This document shows, piece by piece, positions 34,068 to 44,216 of a stretch of DNA of 64,000 bases. A program made the position numbers and the translations under genes. The stretch is from Adiantum capillus-veneris (lineage: Eukaryota; Streptophyta; Polypodiopsida; Polypodiales; Pteridaceae): positions 136,596,108 through 136,660,107 of the forward strand of contig CM043955.1 in NCBI GenBank assembly GCA_014529385.2, given 5' to 3'. A model generated the notes under the pieces. It saw only the letters and a program-made list of their open reading frames with translations, made no database searches and was not told where the DNA came from. Position 1 is the stretch's first letter; each line of letters starts with the position of its first letter.

Positions 34068-35373
34068 ATGGTCATCACTCAAAGCGGCATGGATACTTCG
34101 CTTGGAGGTGATGAGCATGAGAGAGGCGAAGAAGAATTTTCTCTACCAGGAGGTTTTTCCGACCCTCCCCCTTCCCCATCTATGCCAAGGATTGCACTAA
34201 CTCCTATGAAGGAGTTGCCGCAGTTGTTTATGGACAAGAAGTTAGACCGAAAAGCATAAATATAGAGCGTGAAGACGAAGAAAAGATGGTAGCCATAGAG
34301 AGTCAATACACAGAAAGAGTGGCAACCATACATCGGGAGAACAAAGCAAGACAAGTAGAATATGACCGCGAGACCAAAGTACGACAAGAGAAGAGCGATC
34401 AACACATGAAAGAATTCTTGCGACTCTTTTCTCAAGTTCAGGCACAGATGCAAGCGATTCGGGAAAAGGAGACTCTCTGAGTCTCTTCTTCTTCAAATCA
34501 AGACACACATGATTTGCATGATGATTTGAATGACAATGATTTGCATGATGATTTGAATGATAGTGATGAGCATGATGATTTGGATGACAATGACAAGCAT
34601 GATGATTTGCATGATCAAGATGTGATTTCTGACAAGCATGATGATTTGCATGATCAAGATGTGATTTCTCACAAGCATGATGATTTGCATGATCAAGATG
34701 TGATTTCTCACAAGCATGATGATTTGCATGAAGATGACGTGATTGTTCACAAGGATGATGAGTTAGTTGATGCTTTTTCTAGCGAAGCTAACCTCGTTGT
34801 AGATTCGATCAATCACGAAGGATCGATCTTGGCTCTTGAGCCTAGGTCCAAAGAACCCTCACAGGAAGTACTGTGTTCGCATGATTGTCAGCACGCATTG
34901 TTCAAGTGTTTCATTCGTGATCGTTTCCTATATTTTAGTCAACGTCTTTATGTGATCCCTTTTCCTAGGCATGACATATTGTACGTTGAGCACGTTTCTC
35001 TCATGAATGAGCACAAATGAATGCGGATTTTTCATGAAAAGCTGAAAAGTATGCATTCAAGGAAGTCACATTTCCTGTCTCTTGGCATGACACATTTGTA
35101 GAAAGAGCACATGACAGTATGAGCACCAAGCATGGGCATTTCCGTTGTGAATTGCCAAAGTTGATTGCTCTAGATGATAAGAGAAAGATTCGATCTCATT
35201 GTTTGCGTGTGTGTGGTGAATGGTTTGGCACTCCGTCTCTTTGTTCATCTACATTGCATGCACAGTCTTTGAGGAAGACAAGATTTTTTTCCACTCACTT
35301 TACATGGAATAGGTATGTTCATGGTTTTGTGTTGGAAATGGTTTTAGGAATTTTCAGCCATGGAGATTCTTGA
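34068..35373 (+). pseudogene. Unknown ORFs of element R (coiled-coil and HDDLHDQDVISHK repeats)
   Basis: I do not recognise the product. Frame 1 runs 34068-34259 (acidic, then PPPSPSMP). A frame change leads to 34286-34480, a charged helical stretch (HMKEFLRLFSQVQAQMQ) that looks coiled-coil. After a TGA at 34478 the same frame continues to 35020 through an acidic Asp/His-rich repeat whose 13-residue unit HDDLHDQDVISHK recurs about three times (34590-34730), with shorter HDDLND-type units before it. A further open stretch is 35119-35373. The position after the PBS suggests a diverged gag-like or accessory protein, but no zinc knuckle or enzyme motif is present. Confidence 0.5.
34500..34760. 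repeat. 39-bp coding minisatellite in R
   Basis: Units of CATGATGATTTGCATGATCA plus AGATGTGATTTCTCACAAG repeat in frame, encoding HDDLHDQDVISHK. The first units are shorter variants (GATGATTTGAATGACAATGA). Unit copies near 34640-34730 are almost identical, so expansion is recent. Confidence 0.8.
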
Positions 35374-35603
35374 AGAAGAAAGAAGCATGACTCTCGACGA
35401 AGTTGAAGCATCGAAGGAAACTTAGAAGACTTTGTGTCGCTTTCGGTGGGGCCCAAAGAAGCAAGCGTTGCAGACCTTCATGAAGTTCAAGTACCGCACG
35501 ACCCACACATTAGAGTGGGCCGACGAAGAGTCCCTTCTAGGATTCCGGATGCAATTGGCGATCTCTCTCGACGCCATACAATTCGGTACTAGTACCTCAC
35601 TTT

Positions 35604-35616
35604 GAAAAGAAGGGGA
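35604..35616 (+). promoter_or_regulatory. Polypurine tract of R
   Basis: GAAAAGAAGGGGA immediately precedes the TGTCACATG start of the 3' LTR, a clear plus-strand primer site. Confidence 0.75.
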
Positions 35617-36848
35617 TGTCACATGACACATCTAACCCCATGTGTCCGTGGACTACAACACAACAAGGGTTAAGTCAGTTCAGTCAGTTTAGATTTAGAA
35701 GTGTTCTGGCACTTTTGTGAGTCTGTTCGCAGACCGTGCATGCCCAGGCACTTAGTGTAGATGCATATCCTCTGGTTGCAAACAACATGATCATAAGCAT
35801 TCGCATCAGAATCCTTCAGGGGAATTTTCCAGTGCATTTAGCCTATTTTCCCTATTTTTGACATTTTTCATTTATTAATTTAAGTGACTTTTGTTGGAAA
35901 GTAGGTAGGGCAAATTGAGTAAGTTTGTATATAAGCAAACCTAGACTAGCACGATTTGGCAAAAGAGGTAGCAGGAGCACCTTGCTCAACAGGCAACTTC
36001 TCAGCAAGACCAACCCCCGTGACAACTTTGGCGTTTTCTCTCAACAAAAGGCCTAGCGTTTTTGCACCAGATCAGCCAGCGTTTTTGCACTTGCAGATTC
36101 CCGACGACAGTAGACAGCAGATCAGCCCTAGCGTTAGTAGATTCCCACAACAGCACAGCAGATTTCCCCGCAAGTTCAGATTTCAGCCCCAGCGTTTTGG
36201 TTTGCAGATCAACCCCAGCGTTTTTGCAGATCTTCGCGACAGATTCAGCCCTAGAATCAGCGTTTTCAGTTTTCAGCCTTTAGACACCGCAGATCAAGTC
36301 CCGAACCTCGGAGATCTCACCTTCCCGCAGCAGTTCCTCGCCGCAGGGTCAGATCTCGCAAAGTTTGCAGATTCAGCCCGGAAAACGCAGATTTCAGCAT
36401 CTGCGTTTTCAGCGCATCGTTGTCGCATCGTCGCCATCGACATCGTCTCCGACATAGAGTCAGAATTCAGTAGATAAAGATTTGCAGATTTCAGCCATTA
36501 GAGTTTTCAGATTTCAGCCCGTCTGGTGGTCGTCCTCACCGTCGTTGACATCGTTGGCAAGTCCAAGCATTGTAGAGATTTGTGCAATCATAAGTAAACC
36601 GCTCTCGCCATAGAGAGTGGGGCTTTCGGAGGAGGGTTTTACAACATCTCTGGTGTCGTATTCTCTTCTCTATCTCTCAGTCTCATGCACTTCCATTCAT
36701 AGCGTCCATTCACTTTGTTTGTGTCCATTGCACTCTCTCTCTAAAGGAACGGAAGGCTCTCCCTTCCGTAAGTAAAAAGGAACCTTGAGCACAGTTCGGA
36801 GCACTCATCTTGAGCAAAGTTCAAACATTCATTCCGCTGCACCTAACA
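35617..36848 (+). repeat. 3' LTR of R
   Basis: 1232 bp, TGTCACATGACACATC to CACCTAACA, followed by the AGGTG target duplication. It is an uninterrupted reference copy of this LTR family, whose other copies are at 6574-7875 and 19227-20459 in reverse. An open frame at 35956-36477 runs through the repeat words of the LTR and is not convincing as a gene. Confidence 0.9.
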
Positions 36849-36853
36849 AGGTG

Positions 36854-37480
36854 GGAGGCAAAAAAACAAAGCAGGGAGGAGAGTAGAGGGTAGAGGAGGG
36901 CTGAGGATGGAAGTAGTAGTAGTGAGCTCCAACCCTCACTATAGCTCACATCCTCATTGTCATAAGCGGCGGCGTCATCACCACCATCATCATTACCATC
37001 ACCATCACCATCATCATCATCACCTTCGTGGCGGCGTGGGAGAAGATGAGCAAGAGAGAGAGGAGTGCAAATGTGCTCAAATCCGCATCTCCCCTTTGCA
37101 CACAATCTCTCTGTAGACTAAAGCACTGAGCGCGCGGCCAAAAACTGCATCCCGAATTTCTTCGATTTTTAGCCGTTAATTGGGCGCGCGAAATCCTTGT
37201 CCGTACGTCATCGGTACTCGTACGTGTACGACAGTACGGATGCATGTCCGTACGCGTCCGAAAAAAACCATGGTGTATAGATAGTTGCATGGAGCATAGA
37301 CAGAAGAGCTCTAGCATTTCCGGCTGATATGGGCTTCTAGACCTTGGCAAACACTGTTGGCGAGGTGCGCACACTTGGTTGCCAGTGGTTGAAAAATTGT
37401 CTATGCTGGGTCTCGCGATTCTTTGTAGAGGGGTATGCTTGTTGCAATGGTGGATTGGACTGTAGATTTCTCACGAGCAC
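36854..37480. other. Spacer with CAT/CAC repeat
   Basis: No gene is supported. A trinucleotide tract (CATCACCACCATCATCATTA and on) occupies about 36974-37023; His-rich and Met-rich open frames over it are artefacts. CGCGCG-rich sequence and a GTACG-rich stretch (37200-37260) follow. Confidence 0.5.
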
Positions 37481-37872
37481 CATAGTTACCAAGGAACGTG
37501 TTCCCTAGGCCCTGGAGCTCAGGAACGCCGTTTCCTCCCCCTCTGCCAAGCCGGAACGTCCCGGAACGTTTTGCCGTTCCGGGTGACCACCTATACCGGA
37601 ACGGCCGGCCGGACCAGCTCCGGAACGGCCAACTCTCAAAAATGGGGAGAAATAGGCAGTTTTTTGCAAATTTGTAGTGAACATTAGGTGTTTTTTTAAG
37701 TGTGCAAGGACTCAAAAATTAAAATGCACCCCCTCACACCCATTCCCTTCTCAAGCATTATTTGGGTTTTTTTTATGCCTTTCCCGTTCCGCACCGTTCT
37801 CTTTTCGGACCCCTGGCCGTTCCCACGTTCCATGGTGGTCGTCGTTCCCGTTCTGCGTTCCGGGTAACTCTG
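37481..37872. mobile_element. hAT-like MITE
   Basis: The left end reads CATAGTTACCAAGGAACG and the right end, reverse-complemented, reads CAGAGTTACCCGGAACG, a terminal inverted repeat of about 17 bp. Flanks ACGAGCAC (37473-37480) and ATGTGCAC (37873-37880) match at 6 of 8 bases, consistent with an 8-bp hAT duplication. The interior is full of GGAACG/CGTTCC words, as is common near hAT ends. There is no transposase. Confidence 0.6.
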
Positions 37873-37874
37873 AT

Positions 37875-38660
37875 GTGCACATCTAACTCTATGGGCATGT
37901 GGATAGGCTGACTCCTACTTCTAGGGTTCATGACAACCTAGAAAGTGTTCTCGGTACTCTTGTGATCTTGTAAGCAGGACCTGCATGCCTAGGCACTTTA
38001 GAGTAGTTGCATACGCTTTGGTTGCACATGAGCACCGTGAGTGTTTGCTAGGTGTAGAGACTGGTGGGGAGTGTTCCCATTCAAGTTTTTAGTACCCCGG
38101 CCTAGGTAGTTTACCTGCATGTGAAGCACCTCTTATAAGTGAGTTTATTAACTTATTTTTAAGTGACATTTAGTGAGTTTATTAACTTATTTTTAAGTGA
38201 CATTTAGCCCATTATTTAGAATTGTGGTTTTTTTATCAGCATTGCTTGGCCCAGCTTTAATTCCATACATAAGTGACCCTAGGGGTCACTTCTCAAGCAC
38301 AAGTACCCACAGTACAAGCACCAGCAACAGCATGCCTTTGAATTTCCCCAGCAAGACCATTAGCATCTCTAGCGTTTTTGCACTAGATCAGCATCCGATC
38401 AGCCTACAACATCCCATCAACAGCAGCGTCTTCAGTCTTCAGCCATAACCTTGCCGTACCGTCGCAGATCCAGCTATTCACGCTAGCGGTTTCAGATTCA
38501 GCCCTCAGATCATCCAGCGTCAGTTTTCAGCCCACCCTCGACATCGGCCATAGCACGTCAGCCATAGCCTCATTGACAGTTGCAAATCCCATCAGTTCCA
38601 CTAGCATTTTTACATTTCAGGCTTTAGCCTCTCAGATCCCAAGCATCTACAAGATCATGA
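37875..38660 (+). repeat. Diverged R-type LTR
   Basis: It shares the landmark order of the R LTR: ACATCTAAC, TGCATGCC-AGGCACTT, GTTGCATACGCTTTGGTTGCAC, AAGTGAC, CTAGCGTTTTTGCA, and repeated TTCAGCC words. Overall identity is low. It contains a tandem AGTGAGTTTATTAACTTATTTTTAAGTGACATTTAG-type duplication near 38140-38210. It is a third, older lineage of the same LTR family. Confidence 0.55.
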
Positions 38661-38673
38661 AAGGTGGTCATGG

Positions 38674-39098
38674 ATGCAAAGACGTGTTCATGGTCTTGCC
38701 GCATTTTTTCATCTGGTATACAAATCTCCCGATCTCTTTACTAATCCTGAGTTACCCACCGATAGGGATTCTTTCTTGACAAAGGCATTGCAGGAGGGGG
38801 AGCGTGGAAAGATCCTTGAGGAGCTTATTGCCTACAATGATGGGCGCAGTGGAGCGGCATTTGCTTCTCCTTCAACTTGGAAGCGGGCCTGGAGGAGATT
38901 AGGCACCTCGCCTCTACTTGGCCCAATGCCGATAATGTTGTAGATGAGGGAGGTGGCCTGAAGGCACTCCACCTCTATTGCAAGGCCACTTGCTATGTTG
39001 GGGAGAGAGCAAGTCGGATGGTGGGCTCTGCGGGGTCGGGTGAGGGGGCTTCATTTGAGTCCCTCTGGGGTGGGACAGGAGCCTCCATCTATGTCTAG
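38674..39098 (+). pseudogene. Unknown coding-like stretch
   Basis: Two overlapping open frames (38674-38943 and 38877-39098) read as one acceptable protein if a frameshift near 38880 is assumed: LFTNPELPTDRDSFLTKALQ, EELIAYNDGRSGAAF, then EAGLEEIRHLASTWPNADNV and ALHLYCKATCYVGERASRMV. Composition is protein-like rather than repeat-like. I do not recognise the family. It follows the diverged LTR and could be an exon or element-internal sequence. Confidence 0.3.
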
Positions 39099-39369
39099 AG
39101 GATGGGAGCGCGAGGGCGAGAGAGCAGGGGGAAGGGGGGTGTGAGGGCAAGGGATGGAGGAGGGGGAGGGGGCTGCACTCTAAGGAGGGGGGCAGCAGGG
39201 GAGGGCGGGCTGAATGGCAGGTGAGGAGTGGGAAGAGCAGGGGTGGCTGAGGATGGGAGCGCGAGGGCGAGAGAGCAGGGGGAAGTGGGGTGTGAGGGCA
39301 AGGGATGGAGGAGGGGGAGGGGGCTGCACACTCTCAGGAGGGGGGCAGCAGGGGAGGCAGGGGCTTCAG
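39099..39369. repeat. G-rich 150-bp tandem duplication
   Basis: A unit starting GAGGATGGGAGCGCGAGGGC and including GGAGGAGGGGGAGGGGGCTG occurs at 39099 and again at 39250 with few differences. The plus strand has many G-runs of three or more, so quadruplex formation is possible. Pro-rich minus-strand open frames are artefacts. Confidence 0.75.
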
Positions 39370-39905
39370 CGAGCTCTGCGACCACCCTTGGCCTTTCTTT
39401 TTAAGGCACTTGGCCCCAAAAGCCCAGAAGCAACTTCAACATCACTTGTTATTTGAAATTTCTATGAAGAGCTCAATCATTTGATATAAATAACTACCAC
39501 CCAAAAGCAACTCCAGCGCAGAAAATCAGCCACATTAGCATGGGTTTCGTGCCATGTCGTCATGTCCATACTACCATGTCAGCACCCGTTTGTATAGTCC
39601 GGGATTTGTGAATGAATTGTGCCACTCATGGGCATCTGCGTGCAGACTTGGGCAATGAGGTTTTACTCTGGGTTGGCTATGCTTTGCTTAGTTCGGCACG
39701 GTCTTGCTGTGTGACAGAATGGATAAACAATTTTCTAAGAGAGAAAAAATAGAGACAAAAGAGTATTTTTAAAAGGTGACATAAGAATCAGAACTTCATT
39801 TTACAAGAATTTCACTAGGAAAATGTTCTTAAATTTCCAGCAATTGGTTGCACTTACTGATAAAATGAAAGGAGATTCATGAAGCTGTACGATACATTTT
39901 TGCAG
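39370..39905. other. Region 5' of the kinase exons
   Basis: No convincing upstream kinase exon (glycine loop, VAIK lysine or helix C) is found here. EAVRYIFA can be read at 39880-39903 in a frame that does not join the first clear exon, hinting at an indel or an unrecognised splice. Confidence 0.35.
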
Positions 39906-41383
39906 GGGTATGATGTTCCTTCACAGTGGGCCAAATGTTATAATCCATCGAGACCTGAAGCCTCGGTAAGTACATTCAACGTGCTGGACCAGGTAAGGAA
40001 TGACAGCCAAATGGTCTTTTTAATGTTCTTGAGTGGACTGCAGAAATGTCTTGCTTGTGGACGAGCACCATCTAAAGGTTGGTGACTTCGGATTAAGCAA
40101 ACTTATTCGCGTAAAGAATCTTCATGAAGTATACAAGCTTACTGGTGAAACTGGCAGCTGTAAGTCGTGAGTGCTCTAGTGTGTGGGTTTGTTTAGTAAA
40201 TACAGAATTGGATGTAGGTAAAATTCTTGTCTGATGTGCTTAAAAGTATCTTTCATCTTATGGTTTATTGGTTGTTGTCCAGATCGATACATGGCTCCGG
40301 AGGTTTTTAAACACAAGCCATATGACACAAAGGTGGATGTTTTCTCATTTGCCATGATTTTGTATGAGGTGAGTTGACATTGGAGTAAATTTTTACTTGG
40401 TGCACTATATACCATGCTCCTTTTGTATGGCTTTTATTTTCAAGGTATGTGCATCATATATGCCTGACCTTGACATGTCTGCTACCAACACTTTACACTG
40501 GCTTTCTCTGAGTTCAAGACTTGTCGGATAGATCTTTGAGGTCTCTGGGGATTGTTCCTACGACATTAGAACTTCTCTTCTTCTTCTCTTCTGTGTTTAC
40601 AATGGAACGTTGTTTTTGTTTAATAAGCCGATGTGTAAAATGCTTTTGTTTTGTGTGTTGATCGTGCAATCACTGCATGAACTTCTTTTTCATATGTGCT
40701 GTTGCTTTGACCCTTGTTTCTGTACGCTATTTTGCTATTTGCTACCATTCTTTGTCGCGTGTGTTGATAGTTTGTTCGATGACTGGCAATGTTTGGAAAG
40801 CGATGTCTAAAAGCAAACAGCCAGAGGACGTGCTTGCATTAGGAAAAATATGGATTTTGCATGGGCTTTGTAAGGAAGCCTAATTTTAAGGGCATCGTGT
40901 GCATGTTTGGTTTTGTTTAATTTCTGTGTGTTTATCTTATTTTCACCCTTTCCTCAGTCATCCATGTTTGCACATTTTGCATATTTTACCTATGCTTATT
41001 TTAGTGAAGGGTACGAGCTTAGTGTTGTCTAAATTTTACTTAGATGCTCGAGGGCGCGGCTCCTTTTTCATCCATTGAACCTTATGAAGCAGCGAAGATA
41101 GTTTCGATGGATCGGCGTCCTGAGATAACGACCAGAACATGCACACCAATGCTGAAAAAGTATGTCGTGTGTTTCTTCTTTTTCCTGTTCTTCAAACCAA
41201 CTTAAGTTTTTCCATTTTAAAAGTTCAAATGGTACGTTTTGAAGCTTGATAACAAAGTGCTGGGATCGAAATAAAGATCAAAGACCTTCGTTTGCGGATA
41301 TTTTGAAAGTGTTGGAGAAAATCAAGGGGGAGCTTCCTCCACAGCATGAATCACATTTTCCATTCTTCCACCACTCGCCAAAG
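39906..41383 (+). CDS. Integrin-linked-kinase-like (Raf-type) protein kinase, C-terminal exons
   Basis: Five consecutive exons with GT-AG introns join in one frame: 39906-39965 ([20 protein letters not shown], catalytic loop HRD), 40044-40159 ([20 protein letters not shown] with DFG), 40283-40368 ([20 protein letters not shown], activation segment APE), 41044-41159 ([20 protein letters not shown]) and 41245-41383 ([20 protein letters not shown]). These are kinase subdomains VIb to [21 protein letters not shown] and the KIKGELPP tail resemble plant ankyrin-kinase/ILK proteins, which phosphorylate Ser/Thr or act as weak kinases in ion and immune signalling. All junction phases fit and no stop occurs, although after 41383 read-through gives a stop within six codons. 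The N-terminal ankyrin and N-lobe part is not visible upstream, where repeats begin, so this is either a gene with distant exons or a truncated copy. Confidence 0.8.
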
Positions 41384-41631
41384 GTACATTCAGGGGGCTA
41401 ATTGTATAACGGAGTGCTGTAACCTAAAGTGGCCATTAATTGGCTGCACTGCATTTTTTTGCTATGTCGCATAGCGATATTGATTTTAAAATTATATTTG
41501 GTTTCTGCAAACTTCAAGTTCCCTCTACATTCTATGCTCAGCGCTACTTTTAGAAAAATGAACTAATTTTTTAGATGATTCTTCCAGGGAATGGCTAAGG
41601 ATATTACACCTTTCACCGAAGGAATGTGGCT

Positions 41632-41681
<50 letters not shown>

Positions 41682-42270
41682 ATAATTGCATGCAAGGCTT
41701 CTCTTTTATAGGCAAATCAGACTCCTCATTTCATCTACTCTTAATTGTTTCGACTTTCCTGGACAACTTTTCACCTTTCATTTCCTCCACGCTCTTGACT
41801 ATTCACACTTTTTCACATCCTAATACAATCCATTTTTCATAAGAGATCCACATTTCCTACTAGGATTTCTAACCTTTTGCCATTCACTTTCAAAGAAATC
41901 TACAATTAAATTGAATTAGAGCCACCTACAAGGGTGCAAAAAACATTTCAGATCGTCATTAATCCCAAATATCTATGGCATTATGTTTCTTCATAGCATC
42001 ATGAAATTTCCATTGTTAGTGGTGGTGCTCACTCTGTCATTTCATTTGTTCTTAGCATATTTATGAAATTGTACCTGGCAATGTGCGTATTTTTGTTGTA
42101 CTCGGCATCATCTTGTCATATACATGGTCCAGCTCTTGAGAATATCATTTATGAATGGACATGATGTATTCAGAACTTGAGCCAATGAGTCCATTGGGGA
42201 GGGGGCACTCTATTAGTAGGGGTATGTGCATGTCTATATGCGTAGGTAGTACAACTATGTAAATGCATCA
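41384..42270. other. 3' flank of kinase with GA repeat
   Basis: AT-rich sequence without coding signal. A (GA)n tract is at 41635-41681. It may include a last intron or the 3' untranslated region of the kinase. Confidence 0.45.
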
Positions 42271-42285
42271 AGCTAGCTAGCTAGC

Positions 42286-42330
<45 letters not shown>

Positions 42331-42393
42331 TCTCTCCATGACTCACAAATAAATGATCGGATAGCAATGAATGATTGGTTTGAATATATATAT

Positions 42394-42432
<39 letters not shown>
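42271..42432. repeat. AGCT / (GA)n / (CT)n cluster
   Basis: (AGCT)4 runs into about 20 GA units (42287-42328). After 65 bases a (CT)n tract (42397-42432) follows and ends exactly where the LINE sequence begins. Confidence 0.85.
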
Positions 42433-42435
<3 letters not shown>

Positions 42436-43982
42436 GGAAGGACTCCAAGTGCCAAGTGAGTTTATGCTTGCAATTTTTCAAATCTATGAGAAGGTGATGT
42501 ACATTGTGACCAATTCTCTTTGTTTTTCAAATTTTAGATTTTTTTGTAAGCACTATTGGGGTTAAACAAGGATGTCTATTGTCACCAACTCTCTTTGTTT
42601 TATGCATTGATCAGGTGGAATAAATGGTATTACTTTATGTAAGAAGACAGCATTGAAGGGTGTCGCTATTTGCAATGTGGTAATCATGTTTTTGTTGTAT
42701 GCATATGATGTAGTGCTTCTAGTACACACTTTAGAGGATGCACAAAAGCTTATGGTTGTCCTTAAAAAGGTTTTTCTTGCATAGTCGGTTGATTGTGAAT
42801 GAATCCAAAACAAAGGTAATGCCTGTGAAAACCAAGCATAAGGAGAAACCATGCATTGTGTACAACAGTGAGACTTGAAGTTGTTGAGAGCTTTATGTAT
42901 CTTGGCTTTGAGGTTTTGACCAATCACAAGTGGTATGAATGTGGCATGTGTCATTTTGAAGCCAAAAAGAGATCATACTATGCATTTAAGAACATGTGTA
43001 ATGCGAAAAACATTAAGTGTTTGGTTCTCAAGAAGTATCTTTTTGACACATTGGTGACACCGGTTCTTCTTTATGGGGCTGGATTGTGGAGCGGGAGATC
43101 TCAAAGTCTACTTGGAAAGAGTTTGAGAATGTCTAAAAACGTCTTCTTACAAACTTTCTCCAAGTTAAAACACAAACATCATATATATGCTTCTACTTTT
43201 TGAGTCGGGATCTCTTCTAATTAATGTTATGGACATGGAAAGGGTTGTGGAGTACATGATAAAGATCCGTTTGACGGGCTTTTACATCAACTTTCTACAA
43301 TTGCACGGGAAGTAAGGAACGTTCAAAAGACGCATAAAAGCAGGATCTTGAGCGCGGGATGGATGCAAGACATAACGAAGTGGTTTGGGAGATGGGATGC
43401 ATTACGCTTGTTACATAATGTCTCAATAAACTCCCAAGCGAATGAAGCTTTTCTACAATGCCAATGTATTATGGCTTGAGAGGATTCCGGTGGGTCACGC
43501 TTCATACATTACACCATCCATATTGTCCCCAAGTACAAAACTATGTTCTTCGCAAAAAGAAGAAGTCATACTCACCTTACATGCTTGAGACTATCCCCTT
43601 GTGAGTAATATGCATTGTCGCAGCCATTAGGATTAGCTTCTACTCCCTTCGATGCGAGACAGGGCGTCGAATAAATGAAAAAGAGTTAAATCGATTGTGC
43701 ACATTATACTCACTGCAAGTTCGAGAGTCTGAGTATCACACACTATTAGAGTGCTCAGCTTTTGGTCGCATCCAAACTTGATTTTCTCAAATTTTTAGCC
43801 ATGACTTAGACTTACACACTTTCCTCTCCCAACCACAGTGTGGGCTCTTCATTGCAACTCTCATCACCACAATTTTGAAACATCGAGTATCACTCATCAA
43901 CCACACACATACTGCATCACATGTAACATGTAACTTTGGTCCTATAGGTCATATTTGACCTTCGAGGACGATATTAAAAATT
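42433..43982 (+). pseudogene. LINE remnant with RT domain
   Basis: Longer copy of the LINE at 7937. It begins inside the RT (VPSEFMLAIFQIYEKV), then GVKQGCLLSPTLFVLCIDQV (the QGxxxSPxLF motif). The catalytic YADD box reads YAYD near 42700 (LLYAYDVVLL). Next come VNESKTKVMPVKTKHKEKP, VVESFMYLGFEV, AFKNMCNAKNIKC, VLKKYLFDTLVTPVLLYGAG and a Cys/His-containing tail near 43700-43770. Several frameshifts and stops. Some sequence near 42490-42550 is rearranged (GTGACCAATTCTCTTTGTTTT twice). The 3' end has the same GACCTTCGAGGACGATA tail followed by CT repeats. Confidence 0.8.
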
Positions 43983-44001
43983 ATCTCTCTCTCTCTCTCT
44001 C
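43983..44001. repeat. (CT)n at LINE 3' end
   Basis: About nine CT units directly after the LINE tail. The same arrangement follows the other LINE copy at 8923. Confidence 0.85.
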
Positions 44002-44216
44002 ATCCAACCTTAGTGCAATCATTGCATGAAAATGATGAGCTTGTATACCCACAGTTGTGTCATGGGGAGGGGGGGGTATATGAGCAGTCTTGAGTTTCAT
44101 ACATAGTCAAATATACTGAGCAAAAGGAGCTACCGCCATAGAAAAGAAGATAATAAATACAAGCAAGTACAAAATACTACACCTACATTTGTGAATGCAA
44201 AAAATAAAGTAAAGTT

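Larger units (their letters stand above)
18540..36848 (+). mobile_element. Non-autonomous LTR element R carrying nested insertions
   Basis: Flanked by AGGTG at 18535-18539 and 36849-36853, a perfect 5-bp target-site duplication. It starts TGTCACGTGACA and ends CACCTAACA. The 5' LTR is split into 18540-19226, 20465-20811 and 33392-33578 by a solo LTR and by chromovirus G2. A TGGTATCAGAA primer-binding site follows at 33580, the internal region runs to 35616 with a purine tract, and the 3' LTR is 35617-36848. The uninterrupted element would be about 4.5 kb. No RT, integrase or protease is encoded, so it must rely on enzymes of another element. Confidence 0.85.

Noticed and set aside
35956-36477. 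173-residue open frame in the R 3' LTR
   Set aside because: It consists of the dispersed LTR words (repeated FQP/ADS-type peptides) and is broken in the other LTR copies, so probably a fortuitous frame.
36821-37116. His-rich and Met/Val-rich open frames on both strands
   Set aside because: Both are readings of a CAT/CAC trinucleotide tract with no conserved flanks.
39095-39456. Pro-rich and Gly-rich open frames
   Set aside because: They arise from a duplicated G-rich 150-bp unit; no domain and no conserved start.
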